NCBI RefSeq assembly: GCF_036246005.1
Contig: NZ_CP109171.1
Location: 2,034,001 to 2,098,000, forward strand
Direction of reading: 5' to 3'
Origin: Streptomyces sp. NBC_01723
Lineage (GTDB): Bacteria > Actinomycetota > Actinomycetes > Streptomycetales > Streptomycetaceae
Length of the DNA stretch: 64,000 nt
Shown here: piece by piece, positions 49,080 to 58,116 of the stretch
Numbering within the stretch: position 1 is the stretch's first letter
Layout: each line of letters opens with the position of its first letter
Made by a program: the position numbers and the translations under genes
Notes under the pieces: model-generated
Told to the model about the DNA's origin: nothing
What the model saw: only the letters and a program-made list of their open reading frames with translations
Database searches by the model: none

Positions 49080-51017
49080 GTGGACACGACCCTTCAGGAC
49101 CCTCTCGTCGGGCAGGTGCTCGACGGCCGGTACCGCGTCGAGGCGCGGATCGCGGTCGGCGGGATGGCCACGGTCTACCGGGCCGTGGACACCCGCCTGG
49201 ACCGGGTGCTCGCGCTGAAGGTGATGCACCCGGCGCTCGCGACCGACGCCGGCTTCGTCGAGCGGTTCATCCGCGAGGCCAAGTCGGTGGCCCGCCTCGA
49301 CCACCCCAATGTCGTCCAGGTCTTCGACCAGGGGGCCGACGGGGCGTACGTCTACCTGGCCATGGAGTACATCCCGGGCTGCACCGTGCGTGACGTGCTG
49401 CGCGAGCGCGGCGCGCTCCGGCCGCGTGCCGCGCTGGACATCCTGGAGCCGGTGCTGGCCGCGCTCGGCGCCGCGCACCGGGCGGGTTTCGTGCACCGGG
49501 ACATGAAGCCGGAGAACGTGCTGATCGGGGACGACGGCCGGGTCAAGGTCGCCGACTTCGGCCTGGTCCGCTCCGTGGACACCGTCACCAGCACCACCGG
49601 CGCCGTCCTCGGCACCGTCTCCTACCTGGCGCCCGAGCAGGTCGAGCACGGTGCCGCCGACCCCAGGGTCGACGTGTACGCGTGCGGCGTGGTGCTCTAC
49701 GAGATGCTGACCGGCGGCAAGCCGCACGAGGGGGACTCGGCCGCGGTGGTGCTCTACAAGCACCTCCACGAGGACGTGCCGCCGCCGTCCGCCGCGGTGC
49801 CGGGGATGGCGTACGAGCTGGACGAGCTGGTCGCCGCGGCCACCTCGCGCAACCCGGAGATCCGCCCGTACGACGCCGTCGCGCTGCTCGCGCGGGCCCG
49901 TGAGGCGCGCGCGGCGCTGACCGCCGAGCAGCTGGACGCGGTGCCGCCGCAGGCGCTCGGCACGGAACACGACAACGCCGAGGACCGCACGAGTGTCATC
50001 CCGCGCTCGCTCACCGTGCCCCGGCCGCTGCCGGTCAACGAGGACGAGTACGGCGCCGCCGACGACGGCGTGCAGCACACCAGCCGGCTGGCGTCTCCCC
50101 CGCCGGACCCGCCCCGGCGCCGCCGGCCGGGGGTGCGGCGCGGCCCGCTGACGATCGTGCTGGCCGTGCTGGTGGTGCTCGGCCTGGGCACCGGCATCTG
50201 GTACATCAACTCCGGCCAGTTCACGAAGGTGCCGCCGCTGCTCTCGAAGACCGAGGCGGAGGCCCGCGACCGGCTGGAGGACACCGGGCTGGACGTCGGC
50301 AAGGTGCGGCACGCGCACAGCGACACCGTGGACCGCGGCCGGATCATCAGCACCGACCCCGGCGTGGGCTCCCGGATCCGCAGGAACGACTCCGTGTCCT
50401 TCACGGTCTCCGACGGCCCCGACACCGTGAAGCTGCCGGACCTGGAGGGCTACAGGCTGGACCGGGCGCGCACCCTGCTGAAGGACGAGGGGCTGGAGCC
50501 GGGCATGGTGACCCGCGCGTTCAGCGACGAGGTGCCCAAGGGCTTCGTGATCTCCACCAAGCCCGCCTCGGGCACCACGGTGCGCGGCGGCTCGGCGGTC
50601 GCGTTCGTGGTCAGCAAGGGCAGCCCGGTGGACGTCCCGGACGTCGCGGGCGCCGGCCTGGAGGACGCGCGGAGCCAACTGACGGAGGCCGGCCTCAAGG
50701 TGAAGGTCGACGAGACGCGGGTGAACTCCGAGTACGACAGCGGCCAGGTCGCCCGGCAGACCCCGGAGCCGGGCAGCCGCGCCGCCGAGGGCGACACCGT
50801 GACGCTCACGGTGTCCAAGGGCCCCCGGCAGATCGAGGTCCCGGACGTGGTCGGCGACAGCGTGGACGACGCCAAGCGGAAACTGACGGAGGCCGGCTTC
50901 CAGGTGGACGAGGACCGCGGGCTCCTCGGGCTGTTCGGCGACACGGTGAAGAAGCAGTCCGTGGACGCCGGGGACACGGCGGCCGAGGGCTCCACCGTCA
51001 CGATCACCATCCGATGA
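49080..51017 (+). CDS. Membrane Ser/Thr protein kinase with four PASTA domains (PknL-like)
   Basis: 645 residues from the GTG at 49080. There is no Shine-Dalgarno, but TACACT (49067-49072) lies 7 bp before the start, so a leaderless mRNA is likely. The kinase domain (about 18-275) has the Gly loop IAVGGMATVYRAVD, catalytic VHRDMKPENVL, DFG, and an activation loop rich in Thr/Ser (SVDTVTSTTGAVLGT). A juxtamembrane linker and one membrane segment (about 355-375) lead to four extracellular PASTA repeats that in relatives bind muropeptides. It matches what I recall as SCO2110 (PkaF). It overlaps the endonuclease gene by 4 bp. Confidence 0.95.
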   Translation: MDTTLQDPLVGQVLDGRYRVEARIAVGGMATVYRAVDTRLDRVLALKVMHPALATDAGFVERFIREAKSVARLDHPNVVQVFDQGADGAYVYLAMEYIPGCTVRDVLRERGALRPRAALDILEPVLAALGAAHRAGFVHRDMKPENVLIGDDGRVKVADFGLVRSVDTVTSTTGAVLGTVSYLAPEQVEHGAADPRVDVYACGVVLYEMLTGGKPHEGDSAAVVLYKHLHEDVPPPSAAVPGMAYELDELVAAATSRNPEIRPYDAVALLARAREARAALTAEQLDAVPPQALGTEHDNAEDRTSVIPRSLTVPRPLPVNEDEYGAADDGVQHTSRLASPPPDPPRRRRPGVRRGPLTIVLAVLVVLGLGTGIWYINSGQFTKVPPLLSKTEAEARDRLEDTGLDVGKVRHAHSDTVDRGRIISTDPGVGSRIRRNDSVSFTVSDGPDTVKLPDLEGYRLDRARTLLKDEGLEPGMVTRAFSDEVPKGFVISTKPASGTTVRGGSAVAFVVSKGSPVDVPDVAGAGLEDARSQLTEAGLKVKVDETRVNSEYDSGQVARQTPEPGSRAAEGDTVTLTVSKGPRQIEVPDVVGDSVDDAKRKLTEAGFQVDEDRGLLGLFGDTVKKQSVDAGDTAAEGSTVTITIR

Positions 51018-51901
51018 CCGGGGGCAGGGGCGGGACGCCCGCACTCCCCCGCAACCCGGTCGGCGGTCACGTCCCCGTGGCCGGCGGGCTGCACTCCGTG
51101 GGGCTGTCCTACGCCCGCGAGCTGAAGGCGGAGACCGTGCAGGTCTTCGTCGCCAACCCGCGCGGCTGGGCCACGCCGGCCGGCAACCCGAAGCAGGACG
51201 AGGCGTTCCGGGAGACCTGCGCGGCCGAGTCGATCCCGGCGTACGTGCACGCACCGTACCTGATCAACTTCGGCTCGCACACCGAGGCGACGGCGGAGCG
51301 GTCGGTGGAGTCCATGCGGCACTCGCTGCGGCGCGGGCGGGCCATCGGGGCGCTGGGCGTGGTCGTGCACACCGGCAGCGCGACCGGCGGACGGGACAGG
51401 TCGGTGGCGCTCAAGCAGGTGCGGGAGTACCTGCTGCCGCTGCTCGACGAGCTGACCCACGACGACGACCCGTTCCTCCTGCTGGAGTCGACCGCCGGGC
51501 AGGGCGCCTCGCTGTGCTCGCGGACCTGGGACTTCGGCCCGTACTTCGAGGCGCTGGACTCCCATCCGAAGCTGGGCGTGTGCCTGGACACCTGCCACGT
51601 CTTCGCGGCGGGGCACGACCTGACCGGCCCGTCCGGCATGCACCAGACCCTGGACCTGCTGGTGGACACGGTCGGCGCGGGCCGGCTGAAGCTGATCCAC
51701 GCCAACGACTCCAAGGACGTGGCGGGCGCCCACAAGGACCGGCACGAGAACATCGGCGCCGGGCACATCGGCGAGGACCCGTTCCGGGCGCTCATGACCC
51801 ACCCCGCGACCGAGGGCGTGCCGCTGATCATCGAGACGCCGGGCGGCAAAGAGGGGCACGCGGCTGACGTGGAGCGGCTGAAGAAGCTGCGCGACGGCTG
51901 A
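51014..51901 (+). CDS. nfo: Deoxyribonuclease IV (AP endonuclease Nfo)
   Basis: 295 residues, ATG overlapping the kinase stop (ATGA). The TIM barrel carries the zinc-binding residues of endonuclease IV: HAPYLINFGS, VVHTGSATGG, LLLESTAGQG, CLDTCHVFAAGHD, HANDSKD, RHENIGAGHIG and IIETPGG. It incises DNA 5' of abasic sites in base-excision repair. Coupling to a PASTA kinase is seen in streptomycetes; any functional link is unknown. Confidence 0.92.
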   Translation: MTGGRGGTPALPRNPVGGHVPVAGGLHSVGLSYARELKAETVQVFVANPRGWATPAGNPKQDEAFRETCAAESIPAYVHAPYLINFGSHTEATAERSVESMRHSLRRGRAIGALGVVVHTGSATGGRDRSVALKQVREYLLPLLDELTHDDDPFLLLESTAGQGASLCSRTWDFGPYFEALDSHPKLGVCLDTCHVFAAGHDLTGPSGMHQTLDLLVDTVGAGRLKLIHANDSKDVAGAHKDRHENIGAGHIGEDPFRALMTHPATEGVPLIIETPGGKEGHAADVERLKKLRDG

Positions 51902-51920
51902 TCCGCGTCCGGCGGCGGGC

Positions 51921-52568
51921 TCAGAGCTCGGGGCCGTCCCCGGGTTCCTCCTGGTAGGAGTAGCGCTGCTCGCGCCACGGGTCGCCGATGTTGTGGTAGC
52001 CGCGCTCCTCCCAGAAGCCGCGCCGGTCGGCTGTCATGTACTCGATGCCGCGGACCCACTTGGGGCCCTTCCAGGCGTACAGGTGGGGGACGATCAGCCG
52101 CAGCGGAAAACCGTGCTCGGCGGTGAGCAGTTCGCCGTCCTTGTGGGTGGCGAAGAGGGCGCGCTCGGCGGCGAAGTCGGCCAGCCGGAGGTTGGAGCTG
52201 AAGCCGTACTCGGCCCAGACCATCACGTGGGTGACGGCCGGGGCGGGCGGCGCGAGCTCCAGGATCGTGGCGGCGGGCACCCCGCCCCACTCGGCGCCGA
52301 GCATGCTGAACTTCGTGACGCAGTGCAGGTCGGCGACGACCGTGGTGTACGGCAGCGCGGTGAACTCCTCATGGGTCCAGCCGCGCTTGTCACCGTCGGC
52401 GGTGGCGCCGAAGACCCGGAACTCCCAGCGCTCGGGACGGAACTTGGGGACCGGTCCGTAGTGCGTGACCGGCCAGCCGCGCTGGAGTCGCTGTCCCGGC
52501 GGGAGCTCGAACGAGGACGCCCCTTCCGAACCGTCTTCCCCCATTTCGTTTCCCACCGGCTGACCCAT
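51921..52568 (-). CDS. Molybdopterin-dependent (sulfite oxidase-like) oxidoreductase
   Basis: 215 residues from the ATG at 52568 with a GGAG ribosome binding site. The fold is that of the SUOX/YedY molybdenum domain: DLHCVTKFSMLGAEWGG contains the Mo-ligating Cys; HVMVWAEYGFSSNL and GFPLRLIVPHLYAWKGPKWVRGIEYM follow. There is no signal peptide, haem domain or dimerisation domain, so this is a short cytoplasmic member with unknown substrate. It is divergent from bfr across a 191-bp gap. Confidence 0.88.
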   Translation of the reverse strand: MGQPVGNEMGEDGSEGASSFELPPGQRLQRGWPVTHYGPVPKFRPERWEFRVFGATADGDKRGWTHEEFTALPYTTVVADLHCVTKFSMLGAEWGGVPAATILELAPPAPAVTHVMVWAEYGFSSNLRLADFAAERALFATHKDGELLTAEHGFPLRLIVPHLYAWKGPKWVRGIEYMTADRRGFWEERGYHNIGDPWREQRYSYQEEPGDGPEL

Positions 52569-52759
52569 GTCTCCATCCTGACAGACCCGGACCGATGCCC
52601 TTGACCCACCCCACTTACATTCGGGCAAAGGGGAAAGACATCAACAAAATCGACTAAGCCTGTACTTACTTACTAAGTCAACACTTACTGGACGATCTTC
52701 GATGCCGGTGCAATCATGCGGCGCAACAGGCCAGTTCCCGTTTTAAGGAGCGTCAAGCG

Positions 52760-53263
52760 ATGCAGGGCGACCCCGAGGTCATCGAGTTCCTGAATGAGCA
52801 GCTGACCGCCGAGCTCACGGCGATCAACCAGTACTTCCTGCACGCGAAGCTGCAGGACCACAAGGGCTGGACCAAGCTCGCGAAGTACACGCGCGCGGAG
52901 TCCTTCGACGAGATGCGCCACGCGGAGGTGCTCACCGACCGCATCCTGCTCCTGGACGGCCTGCCGAACTACCAGCGGCTCTTCCACGTGCGGGTCGGCC
53001 AGAGCGTGACCGAGATGTTCCAGGCCGACCGGGAGATCGAGATCGAGGCGATCGACCGGCTGCGCCGCGGCATCGAGGTGATGCGGGCCAAGCACGACAT
53101 CACGTCGGCCAACGTGTTCGAGGCGATCCTCGCCGACGAGGAGCACCACATCGACTACCTGGAGACCCAGCTCGACCTGATCGAGAAGCTGGGCGAGTCG
53201 CTGTACCTGTCGACGGTGATCGAGCAGTCCCAGCCCGACCCGTCCGGCCCCGGCTCGCTCTAG
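52760..53263 (+). CDS. bfr: Bacterioferritin
   Basis: 167 residues. The four-helix bundle has the diiron ligands E18, E51, H54 and a C-terminal ADEEHHIDYLETQ block. M52 in the FDEMRHAEVL motif is the haem axial ligand, so this is true Bfr and not ferritin. It stores iron in 24-mers and oxidises Fe2+. AAGGAG precedes the start. The convergent neighbour encodes its reductive partner Bfd. Confidence 0.97.
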   Translation: MQGDPEVIEFLNEQLTAELTAINQYFLHAKLQDHKGWTKLAKYTRAESFDEMRHAEVLTDRILLLDGLPNYQRLFHVRVGQSVTEMFQADREIEIEAIDRLRRGIEVMRAKHDITSANVFEAILADEEHHIDYLETQLDLIEKLGESLYLSTVIEQSQPDPSGPGSL

Positions 53264-53282
53264 CCGCGCGGCCTACGGCCGG

Positions 53283-53507
53283 CTAGGCGGCTTCCGGAAG
53301 CTCGGCGAGTGCCGGTTCGCCCTGGTCGGCCATGCTCCGGCGGGGGCAGGCGCCGCGGCCGAGCAGCGCCTGGATGCGCCGTACGCAGCCGCCGCAGTCG
53401 GTGCCGGCCTTGCAGGCGGACGCGATCTGCCGGGGCGTGCACGCACCGGCGTCCGCGTGGCTCTTCACCTGTTCCTCGGTGACACCGAAGCAGCTGCAGA
53501 CGAACAC
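53283..53507 (-). CDS. bfd: Bacterioferritin-associated ferredoxin (Bfd-like)
   Basis: 74 residues from the GTG at 53507, chosen because GGGAGG stands 8 nt upstream; a GTG three codons earlier overlaps that Shine-Dalgarno. The cysteines C4, C6, C38 and C41 (CSC and DCGGC) form the BFD-type [2Fe-2S] site. Bfd in other bacteria reduces haem of bacterioferritin to release stored iron. A DmdR1/IdeR-like iron box lies about 70 bp upstream. Confidence 0.92.
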   Translation of the reverse strand: MFVCSCFGVTEEQVKSHADAGACTPRQIASACKAGTDCGGCVRRIQALLGRGACPRRSMADQGEPALAELPEAA

Positions 53508-53574
53508 GCGGTTCACCTCCCGGGCGGGGTACAAGGTCGTGCCGTACCGACGACCGGAGGGCCCGACTGATCGG

Positions 53575-53593
53575 TGAGGCAAACCTAACCTTA
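53575..53593 (-). promoter_or_regulatory. Iron box (DmdR1/IdeR-type operator) upstream of bfd
   Basis: Read on the minus strand, the 19 bp begin TAAGGTTAGG and end CCTCA. They match the actinobacterial iron-box consensus at about 14 of 19 positions by my count. This predicts iron repression of bfd. Confidence 0.75.
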
Positions 53594-53616
53594 CCCATCA
53601 GGTCCGGCCGGCAAAA

Positions 53617-53659
53617 GTGGAGGGGGCGCGGATCCCCTGTGACCCGCGCCCCATTCCAC
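53617..53659 (-). terminator. Hairpin downstream of aroH
   Basis: GGGGCGCGG (53623-53631) pairs with CCGCGCCCC (53644-53652), and the flanking GTGG/CCAC extend the stem. It lies 20-60 bp past the DAHP synthase stop. Confidence 0.65.
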
Positions 53660-53679
53660 CGCCCGTAAGGGGCACGGCC

Positions 53680-55032
53680 TCACTGGTCCCGGTACATCTC
53701 CGCCACCAGGAACGCCAGGTCGAGCGACTGGCTGCGGTTGAGCCGGGGGTCGCAGGCCGTCTCGTAGCGCTGGTGCAGGTCGTCGACGAAGATCTCGTCG
53801 CCGCCGCCCACGCACTCGGTGACGTCGTCGCCGGTCAGCTCCACGTGGATGCCGCCCGGGTGGGTGCCGAGCGCCTTGTGGACCTCGAAGAAGCCCTTGA
53901 CCTCGTCGAGCACGTCGTCGAAGCGGCGGGTCTTGTGCCCGGAGGCCGCCTCGTAGGTGTTGCCGTGCATCGGGTCGGTGATCCAGGCGACGGTGGCGCC
54001 GGAGGCGGTGACCTTCTCGACCAGCTCGGGGAGCTTGTCCCGGATCTTGTCGGCGCCCATGCGGACGATGAAGGTCAGCCGGCCCGGCTCGCGCTCCGGG
54101 TCGAGGCGCTCGATGTACTGGAGCGCCTCCTCGGCCGTCGTCGTGGGGCCGAGCTTGATGCCGATCGGGTTGCGGATCCGCGAGGCGAACTCGATGTGCG
54201 CGTGGTCCAGCTGCCGGGTGCGCTCGCCGATCCACACCATGTGCCCGGAGACGTCGTACAGCTGCCCCGTGCGGGAGTCGACCCGGGTGAGGGCCGACTC
54301 GTAGTCGAGCAGCAGCGCCTCGTGCGAGGAGAAGAACTCGACGGTCTTGAACTCCTCCGGGTCGGTGCCGCAGGCCCGCATGAAGTTCAGCGCGCTGTCG
54401 ATCTCCCGGGCCAGCTGCTCGTAGCGCTGCCCGGACGGGGAGGACTTCACGAAGTCCTGGTTCCAGGCGTGCACCTGGCGCAGGTCGGCGTAGCCGCCGG
54501 TGGTGAAGGCGCGCACCAGGTTCAGCGTGGAGGCCGAGGCGTGGTACATGCGCTTGAGCCGCTCGGGGTCCGGGATCCGGGCCTCTTCGGTGAAGTCGAA
54601 GCCGTTGACCGAGTCGCCGCGGTAGGTCGGCAGGGTCACGCCGTCGCGGGTCTCGGTCGGCTTGGAGCGCGGCTTGGAGTACTGGCCGGCGATCCGGCCG
54701 ACCTTCACCACGGGCACGGACGCGGCGTACGTGAGCACGGCGCCCATCTGGAGCAGTGTCTTCAGCTTGTTGCGGATGTGGTCCGCGGACACGCCGTCGA
54801 AGGCCTCGGCGCAGTCGCCGCCCTGGAGGAGGAACGCCTCTCCCTTGGCGACGGCCGCCATCCGGGCGCGCAGCTGGTCGCACTCGCCCGCGAAGACGAG
54901 CGGCGGATACGACTCGAGGTCCGCGATCACTGCGCGCAGAGCCTCGGTGTCGGGGTACTCGGGCTGCTGCGCCGCGGGCAGGTCTCGCCAGGTGTTGCCA
55001 GCGCTCGGGCTGGTCTTAGCGTTCACGGTCAC
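53680..55032 (-). CDS. aroH: Class II 3-deoxy-D-arabino-heptulosonate 7-phosphate synthase
   Basis: 450 residues from a GTG start (a second GTG two codons later is possible). Plant-type class II features are present: LQGGDCAEAF (metal Cys), AGQYSKPRSKPTET, WIGERTRQLDHAHIEF, IGIKLGPTT and VAWITDPMHGNT. It condenses erythrose-4-phosphate and PEP, the first step of the shikimate pathway. The trpEG gene 3 kb away uses the pathway product chorismate. It is divergent from the amidase gene. Confidence 0.96.
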   Translation of the reverse strand: MTVNAKTSPSAGNTWRDLPAAQQPEYPDTEALRAVIADLESYPPLVFAGECDQLRARMAAVAKGEAFLLQGGDCAEAFDGVSADHIRNKLKTLLQMGAVLTYAASVPVVKVGRIAGQYSKPRSKPTETRDGVTLPTYRGDSVNGFDFTEEARIPDPERLKRMYHASASTLNLVRAFTTGGYADLRQVHAWNQDFVKSSPSGQRYEQLAREIDSALNFMRACGTDPEEFKTVEFFSSHEALLLDYESALTRVDSRTGQLYDVSGHMVWIGERTRQLDHAHIEFASRIRNPIGIKLGPTTTAEEALQYIERLDPEREPGRLTFIVRMGADKIRDKLPELVEKVTASGATVAWITDPMHGNTYEAASGHKTRRFDDVLDEVKGFFEVHKALGTHPGGIHVELTGDDVTECVGGGDEIFVDDLHQRYETACDPRLNRSQSLDLAFLVAEMYRDQ

Positions 55033-55144
55033 CCCTCAACCCTACGGGGTCCGGGCCCCCGCTCCGCGCCCCGGCTCGACAGATGAGACGGGCCCCCGGT
55101 GAGGGCCGCGGCGACCGGCTTGGTACCCTCACGCGCCTTCCATG

Positions 55145-55168
55145 TTCTGATCACGGTTCTGATCACGG
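55145..55168. repeat. Tandem 12-bp repeat in the aroH/amidase divergent region
   Basis: TTCTGATCACGG occurs twice without a gap (55145-55156 and 55157-55168). Each copy contains the palindrome TGATCA. Position is suitable for a regulator of either gene. Confidence 0.8.
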
Positions 55169-55208
55169 ACATCTCAAGTACATATCGAGCGCGTATCGGG
55201 GTGGGGAT

Positions 55209-58037
55209 TTGAGCGCGGAGCATCGCAGAGACCGCAAGAAGAAGAGACTGCTCGTCTACGGTGTCGCCTCGGCGGTGGCCGTCGCCGCCACGGCCGGGAC
55301 GCTGGCCCTGGCCTCACCCGGCCTCCTGGGCGCGGACACCGCCCGGGCCGCGGCGGCACCGGGCGCCCGGCTGCAGAGTGAGTTCCGGCAGGCCGCGGAG
55401 GAGTTCGAGGTCCCGCAGAGCGTGCTGATGGCGGTCTCGTACCGGCAGACCCGCTGGGAGGACCACGACGGACTGCCGAGCACCACCGGCGCGTACAACG
55501 TGATGGGACTCACCGACGTCGATCCGGAGAACCTGGAGGACGGCGGCTCCGCCGAGGAGCGCGAGCACCAGCTCGAGCACATGAACCGCAGCGGCGACCC
55601 GGTGGTCGAGAAGAACTTCGACGCCGAGAAGGCGCTCCGGAGTCTGCGGCAGAAGCCCGTCGACACCACCGACCCGCGGCTGCACACCCTGGACGAGGCC
55701 GCCGGTCTCATCGACGCGTCTCCCGGTGAGGTGCGGAGCGATCCCGGGGAGAGCATCCGGGCGGGCGCGGCCCTGCTCGCCAAGTACCAGCAGGACGCGA
55801 CCGGTTCGCTGCCCGAGGACCCCGGCGCCTGGTATCCGGCGGTCGCCCGGGCCAGCCAGGCGACGGACACCAAGGGCGCGCGGCTCTTCGCGCAGCGGGT
55901 GTTCGAGTCGATCAAGACCGGTGAGCGGCGCGTCACCGCCGACGGCGAGTCCCTCACGCTGCCGGCCGATCCGGCCGTGCGGCCGGACCGCACCGCGGAC
56001 CTGGACCTGGCCGCCGCCACCGCCGCCCCGGCCCCCGACTGCCCCTCGGGCCTCAGCTGCGACTTCCGTCCCGCCGCCTACAAGCAGAACGGCGGCATCG
56101 ACGACTGGGGCAACTACAACGTCGCGAACCGCCCGGTGGCGGGCAACGAGATCACCTCGATCGTGATCCACGACACCGAGGGCAGCTACAGCAGCGCCCT
56201 GGGCGTCTTCCAGAACTCCCTGTCGTACGCCAGCGCCCACTACCTGATCCGCGCCTCCGACGGTCTGGTCACCCAGCTCGTCGAGAACAAGAACGAGGCC
56301 TGGCACGCGGCCAACAAGACCCTCAACATGCACTCGATCGGCATCGAGCACGAGGGTTACGCCATCAAGGACGGCAGCTGGTACACCGAGCCGCAGTACG
56401 AGTCCTCGGCGGCGCTGGTGAAGTACCTGGCCGGAAAGTACGACATCCCGCTGGACCGCGAGCACATCATCGGCCACGACGAGGTGCCGGGCGTCCTGGA
56501 CGCGAACGTGAAGACCCAGCACTGGGACCCGGGCCCGTTCTGGGACTGGAACCACTACATGGGCCTGCTGGGCGCCCCGACCGGCGCCGAGGGGCCGGGC
56601 GGCCCGTACAAGGCCGGTCAGGTGGTCCGCGTCGTGCCGCCGTTCACCACGGCGAACCAGCCGAAGATCACCAACAACGGTGCCTCCGTCCCCGGGCAGC
56701 CGGCGAACTTCACCTACCTGTACTCCTCGCCGTCCACCTCCTCGGCCACGCTCACCGACCCGTACCTGGGCAGCCAGACCTGGAGCGAGGGGTGGAACTG
56801 GGGCAACAAGGTCCTGGCCGGCGGTGAGTTCGTGGTCGCCGAGGCGCGGCAGGACTGGACGGCCATCTGGTACGGCGGCAAGAAGGCCTGGTTCTACAAC
56901 CGGGGCGGCCAGTTCGCCACCGCCGCCGGCACCCCGGACGTGGTCACGGCCAAGGCCGGGGCGAGCTCCGTCCCGGTGTACGGCCGCGCCTACCCCGAGG
57001 ACGGCGCGTACGCGGGCACGGGCGTGCCGGTGCAGAACAAGAACGGCGAGTCCCTGAGCAAGTACGGCGTCCTGAGCGGGCAGAAGTACGCCCTGGCCGG
57101 CGGCGCCGTGAAGGGTTCGTACTACAACAGCGGCAACATCGACGGCTCGGGCACCGGCTCGCGTGTCGTGGTCGTGGGCGACACGACGTACTACCCGATC
57201 CGTTTCAACCACCGCATCGGCTACGTGCGCACGGCCGACGTCCAGCTGGTCAAGGGCACCGCGCCCGACGCGGGCACCGACCGCTACAACATCCTCGGCC
57301 GGGACGCCTCGGGCGTGCTGTGGCAGTACCAGGGCACCGGTGACGCCACCGCCCCGTTCTTCGGCCGCTTCCGCGTCGGCGGCGGCTGGAACGACTACAA
57401 CGCGGTGACGACCCTGACGGCGCTGCGCGCCAACGGCACCGGCGACATGGTGGCCCGCGACAAGAGCGGGGTGCTCTGGTACTACAAGGGCACCGGCAAC
57501 CCGGCGAAGCCCTTCGGGTCCCGCGCCCGGGTCGGCGGCGGCTGGTCGGTCTACGACACCCTCACCGGCGCCCGTGACCTCGACGGGGACGGCAGGGCCG
57601 ACCTGATCGCCCGCGACAAGAGCGGAGTCCTCTGGCTCTACCAGGGCACCGGCAGCACCTCCGCGCCCTTCGGGAGCCGGGTCAGGATCGGCGGCGGCTG
57701 GTCCGCCTTCAACGCGCTGGCCGACACCGGCGACCTCAGTGGCGACGGCCGGGCCGACCTGATCGCCCGTGACAAGAGCGGAGTCCTCTGGCTCTACAAG
57801 GGCACGGGCAACGCCGCGAAGCCCTTCGAGAGCATGAGCAGGGTCGGCGGCGGCTGGTCCGCCTACGACGTGCTGAGCGGCCCCAGCGACCTGAACCGCG
57901 ACGGGGTGCCCGACCTGATCGCCCGGGGCAAGGACGGCGTGCTCTGGTTCTACCAGGGCACCGGCAGCGCCTCCGCGCCGTTCAAGACCCGCGCCCGGGT
58001 CGGCGGGGGCTGGAACACGTACAACATGATCGTCTGA
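55209..58037 (+). CDS. Secreted N-acetylmuramoyl-L-alanine amidase with FG-GAP-like repeats
   Basis: 942 residues from a TTG at 55209. A signal peptide (basic start, hydrophobic core, ARA-AA cleavage region near residue 48) implies export. Residues 60-250 form a helical domain of unknown role. The amidase_2/PGRP domain is about 310-460: zinc ligands in IVIHDTEG and TQHWDPGPFWDWN, with HSIGIEHEGY. A beta-rich SH3-like region follows (about 495-690), then at least five repeats with ARDKSGVLWLYQGTG-type units (about 690-942) resembling FG-GAP/VCBS propeller blades. It probably hydrolyses peptidoglycan cross-peptides from MurNAc. Confidence 0.9.
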   Translation: MSAEHRRDRKKKRLLVYGVASAVAVAATAGTLALASPGLLGADTARAAAAPGARLQSEFRQAAEEFEVPQSVLMAVSYRQTRWEDHDGLPSTTGAYNVMGLTDVDPENLEDGGSAEEREHQLEHMNRSGDPVVEKNFDAEKALRSLRQKPVDTTDPRLHTLDEAAGLIDASPGEVRSDPGESIRAGAALLAKYQQDATGSLPEDPGAWYPAVARASQATDTKGARLFAQRVFESIKTGERRVTADGESLTLPADPAVRPDRTADLDLAAATAAPAPDCPSGLSCDFRPAAYKQNGGIDDWGNYNVANRPVAGNEITSIVIHDTEGSYSSALGVFQNSLSYASAHYLIRASDGLVTQLVENKNEAWHAANKTLNMHSIGIEHEGYAIKDGSWYTEPQYESSAALVKYLAGKYDIPLDREHIIGHDEVPGVLDANVKTQHWDPGPFWDWNHYMGLLGAPTGAEGPGGPYKAGQVVRVVPPFTTANQPKITNNGASVPGQPANFTYLYSSPSTSSATLTDPYLGSQTWSEGWNWGNKVLAGGEFVVAEARQDWTAIWYGGKKAWFYNRGGQFATAAGTPDVVTAKAGASSVPVYGRAYPEDGAYAGTGVPVQNKNGESLSKYGVLSGQKYALAGGAVKGSYYNSGNIDGSGTGSRVVVVGDTTYYPIRFNHRIGYVRTADVQLVKGTAPDAGTDRYNILGRDASGVLWQYQGTGDATAPFFGRFRVGGGWNDYNAVTTLTALRANGTGDMVARDKSGVLWYYKGTGNPAKPFGSRARVGGGWSVYDTLTGARDLDGDGRADLIARDKSGVLWLYQGTGSTSAPFGSRVRIGGGWSAFNALADTGDLSGDGRADLIARDKSGVLWLYKGTGNAAKPFESMSRVGGGWSAYDVLSGPSDLNRDGVPDLIARGKDGVLWFYQGTGSASAPFKTRARVGGGWNTYNMIV

Positions 58038-58103
58038 CGTGGCGGGCGGCGCCGCGGTCGTCCCGTGTCCCGGGATGTGCCGCGGCGCCGCGCGCGGATG
58101 CAG

Positions 58104-58109
58104 TAGGGT
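58104..58109 (+). promoter_or_regulatory. -10 element (TAGGGT) of the trp leader transcript
   Basis: TAGGGT lies 7 bp before the leader-peptide ATG, so transcription probably starts at or next to that ATG (leaderless leader peptide). I do not see a clear -35. Confidence 0.6.
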
Positions 58110-58116
58110 CTGGGGC

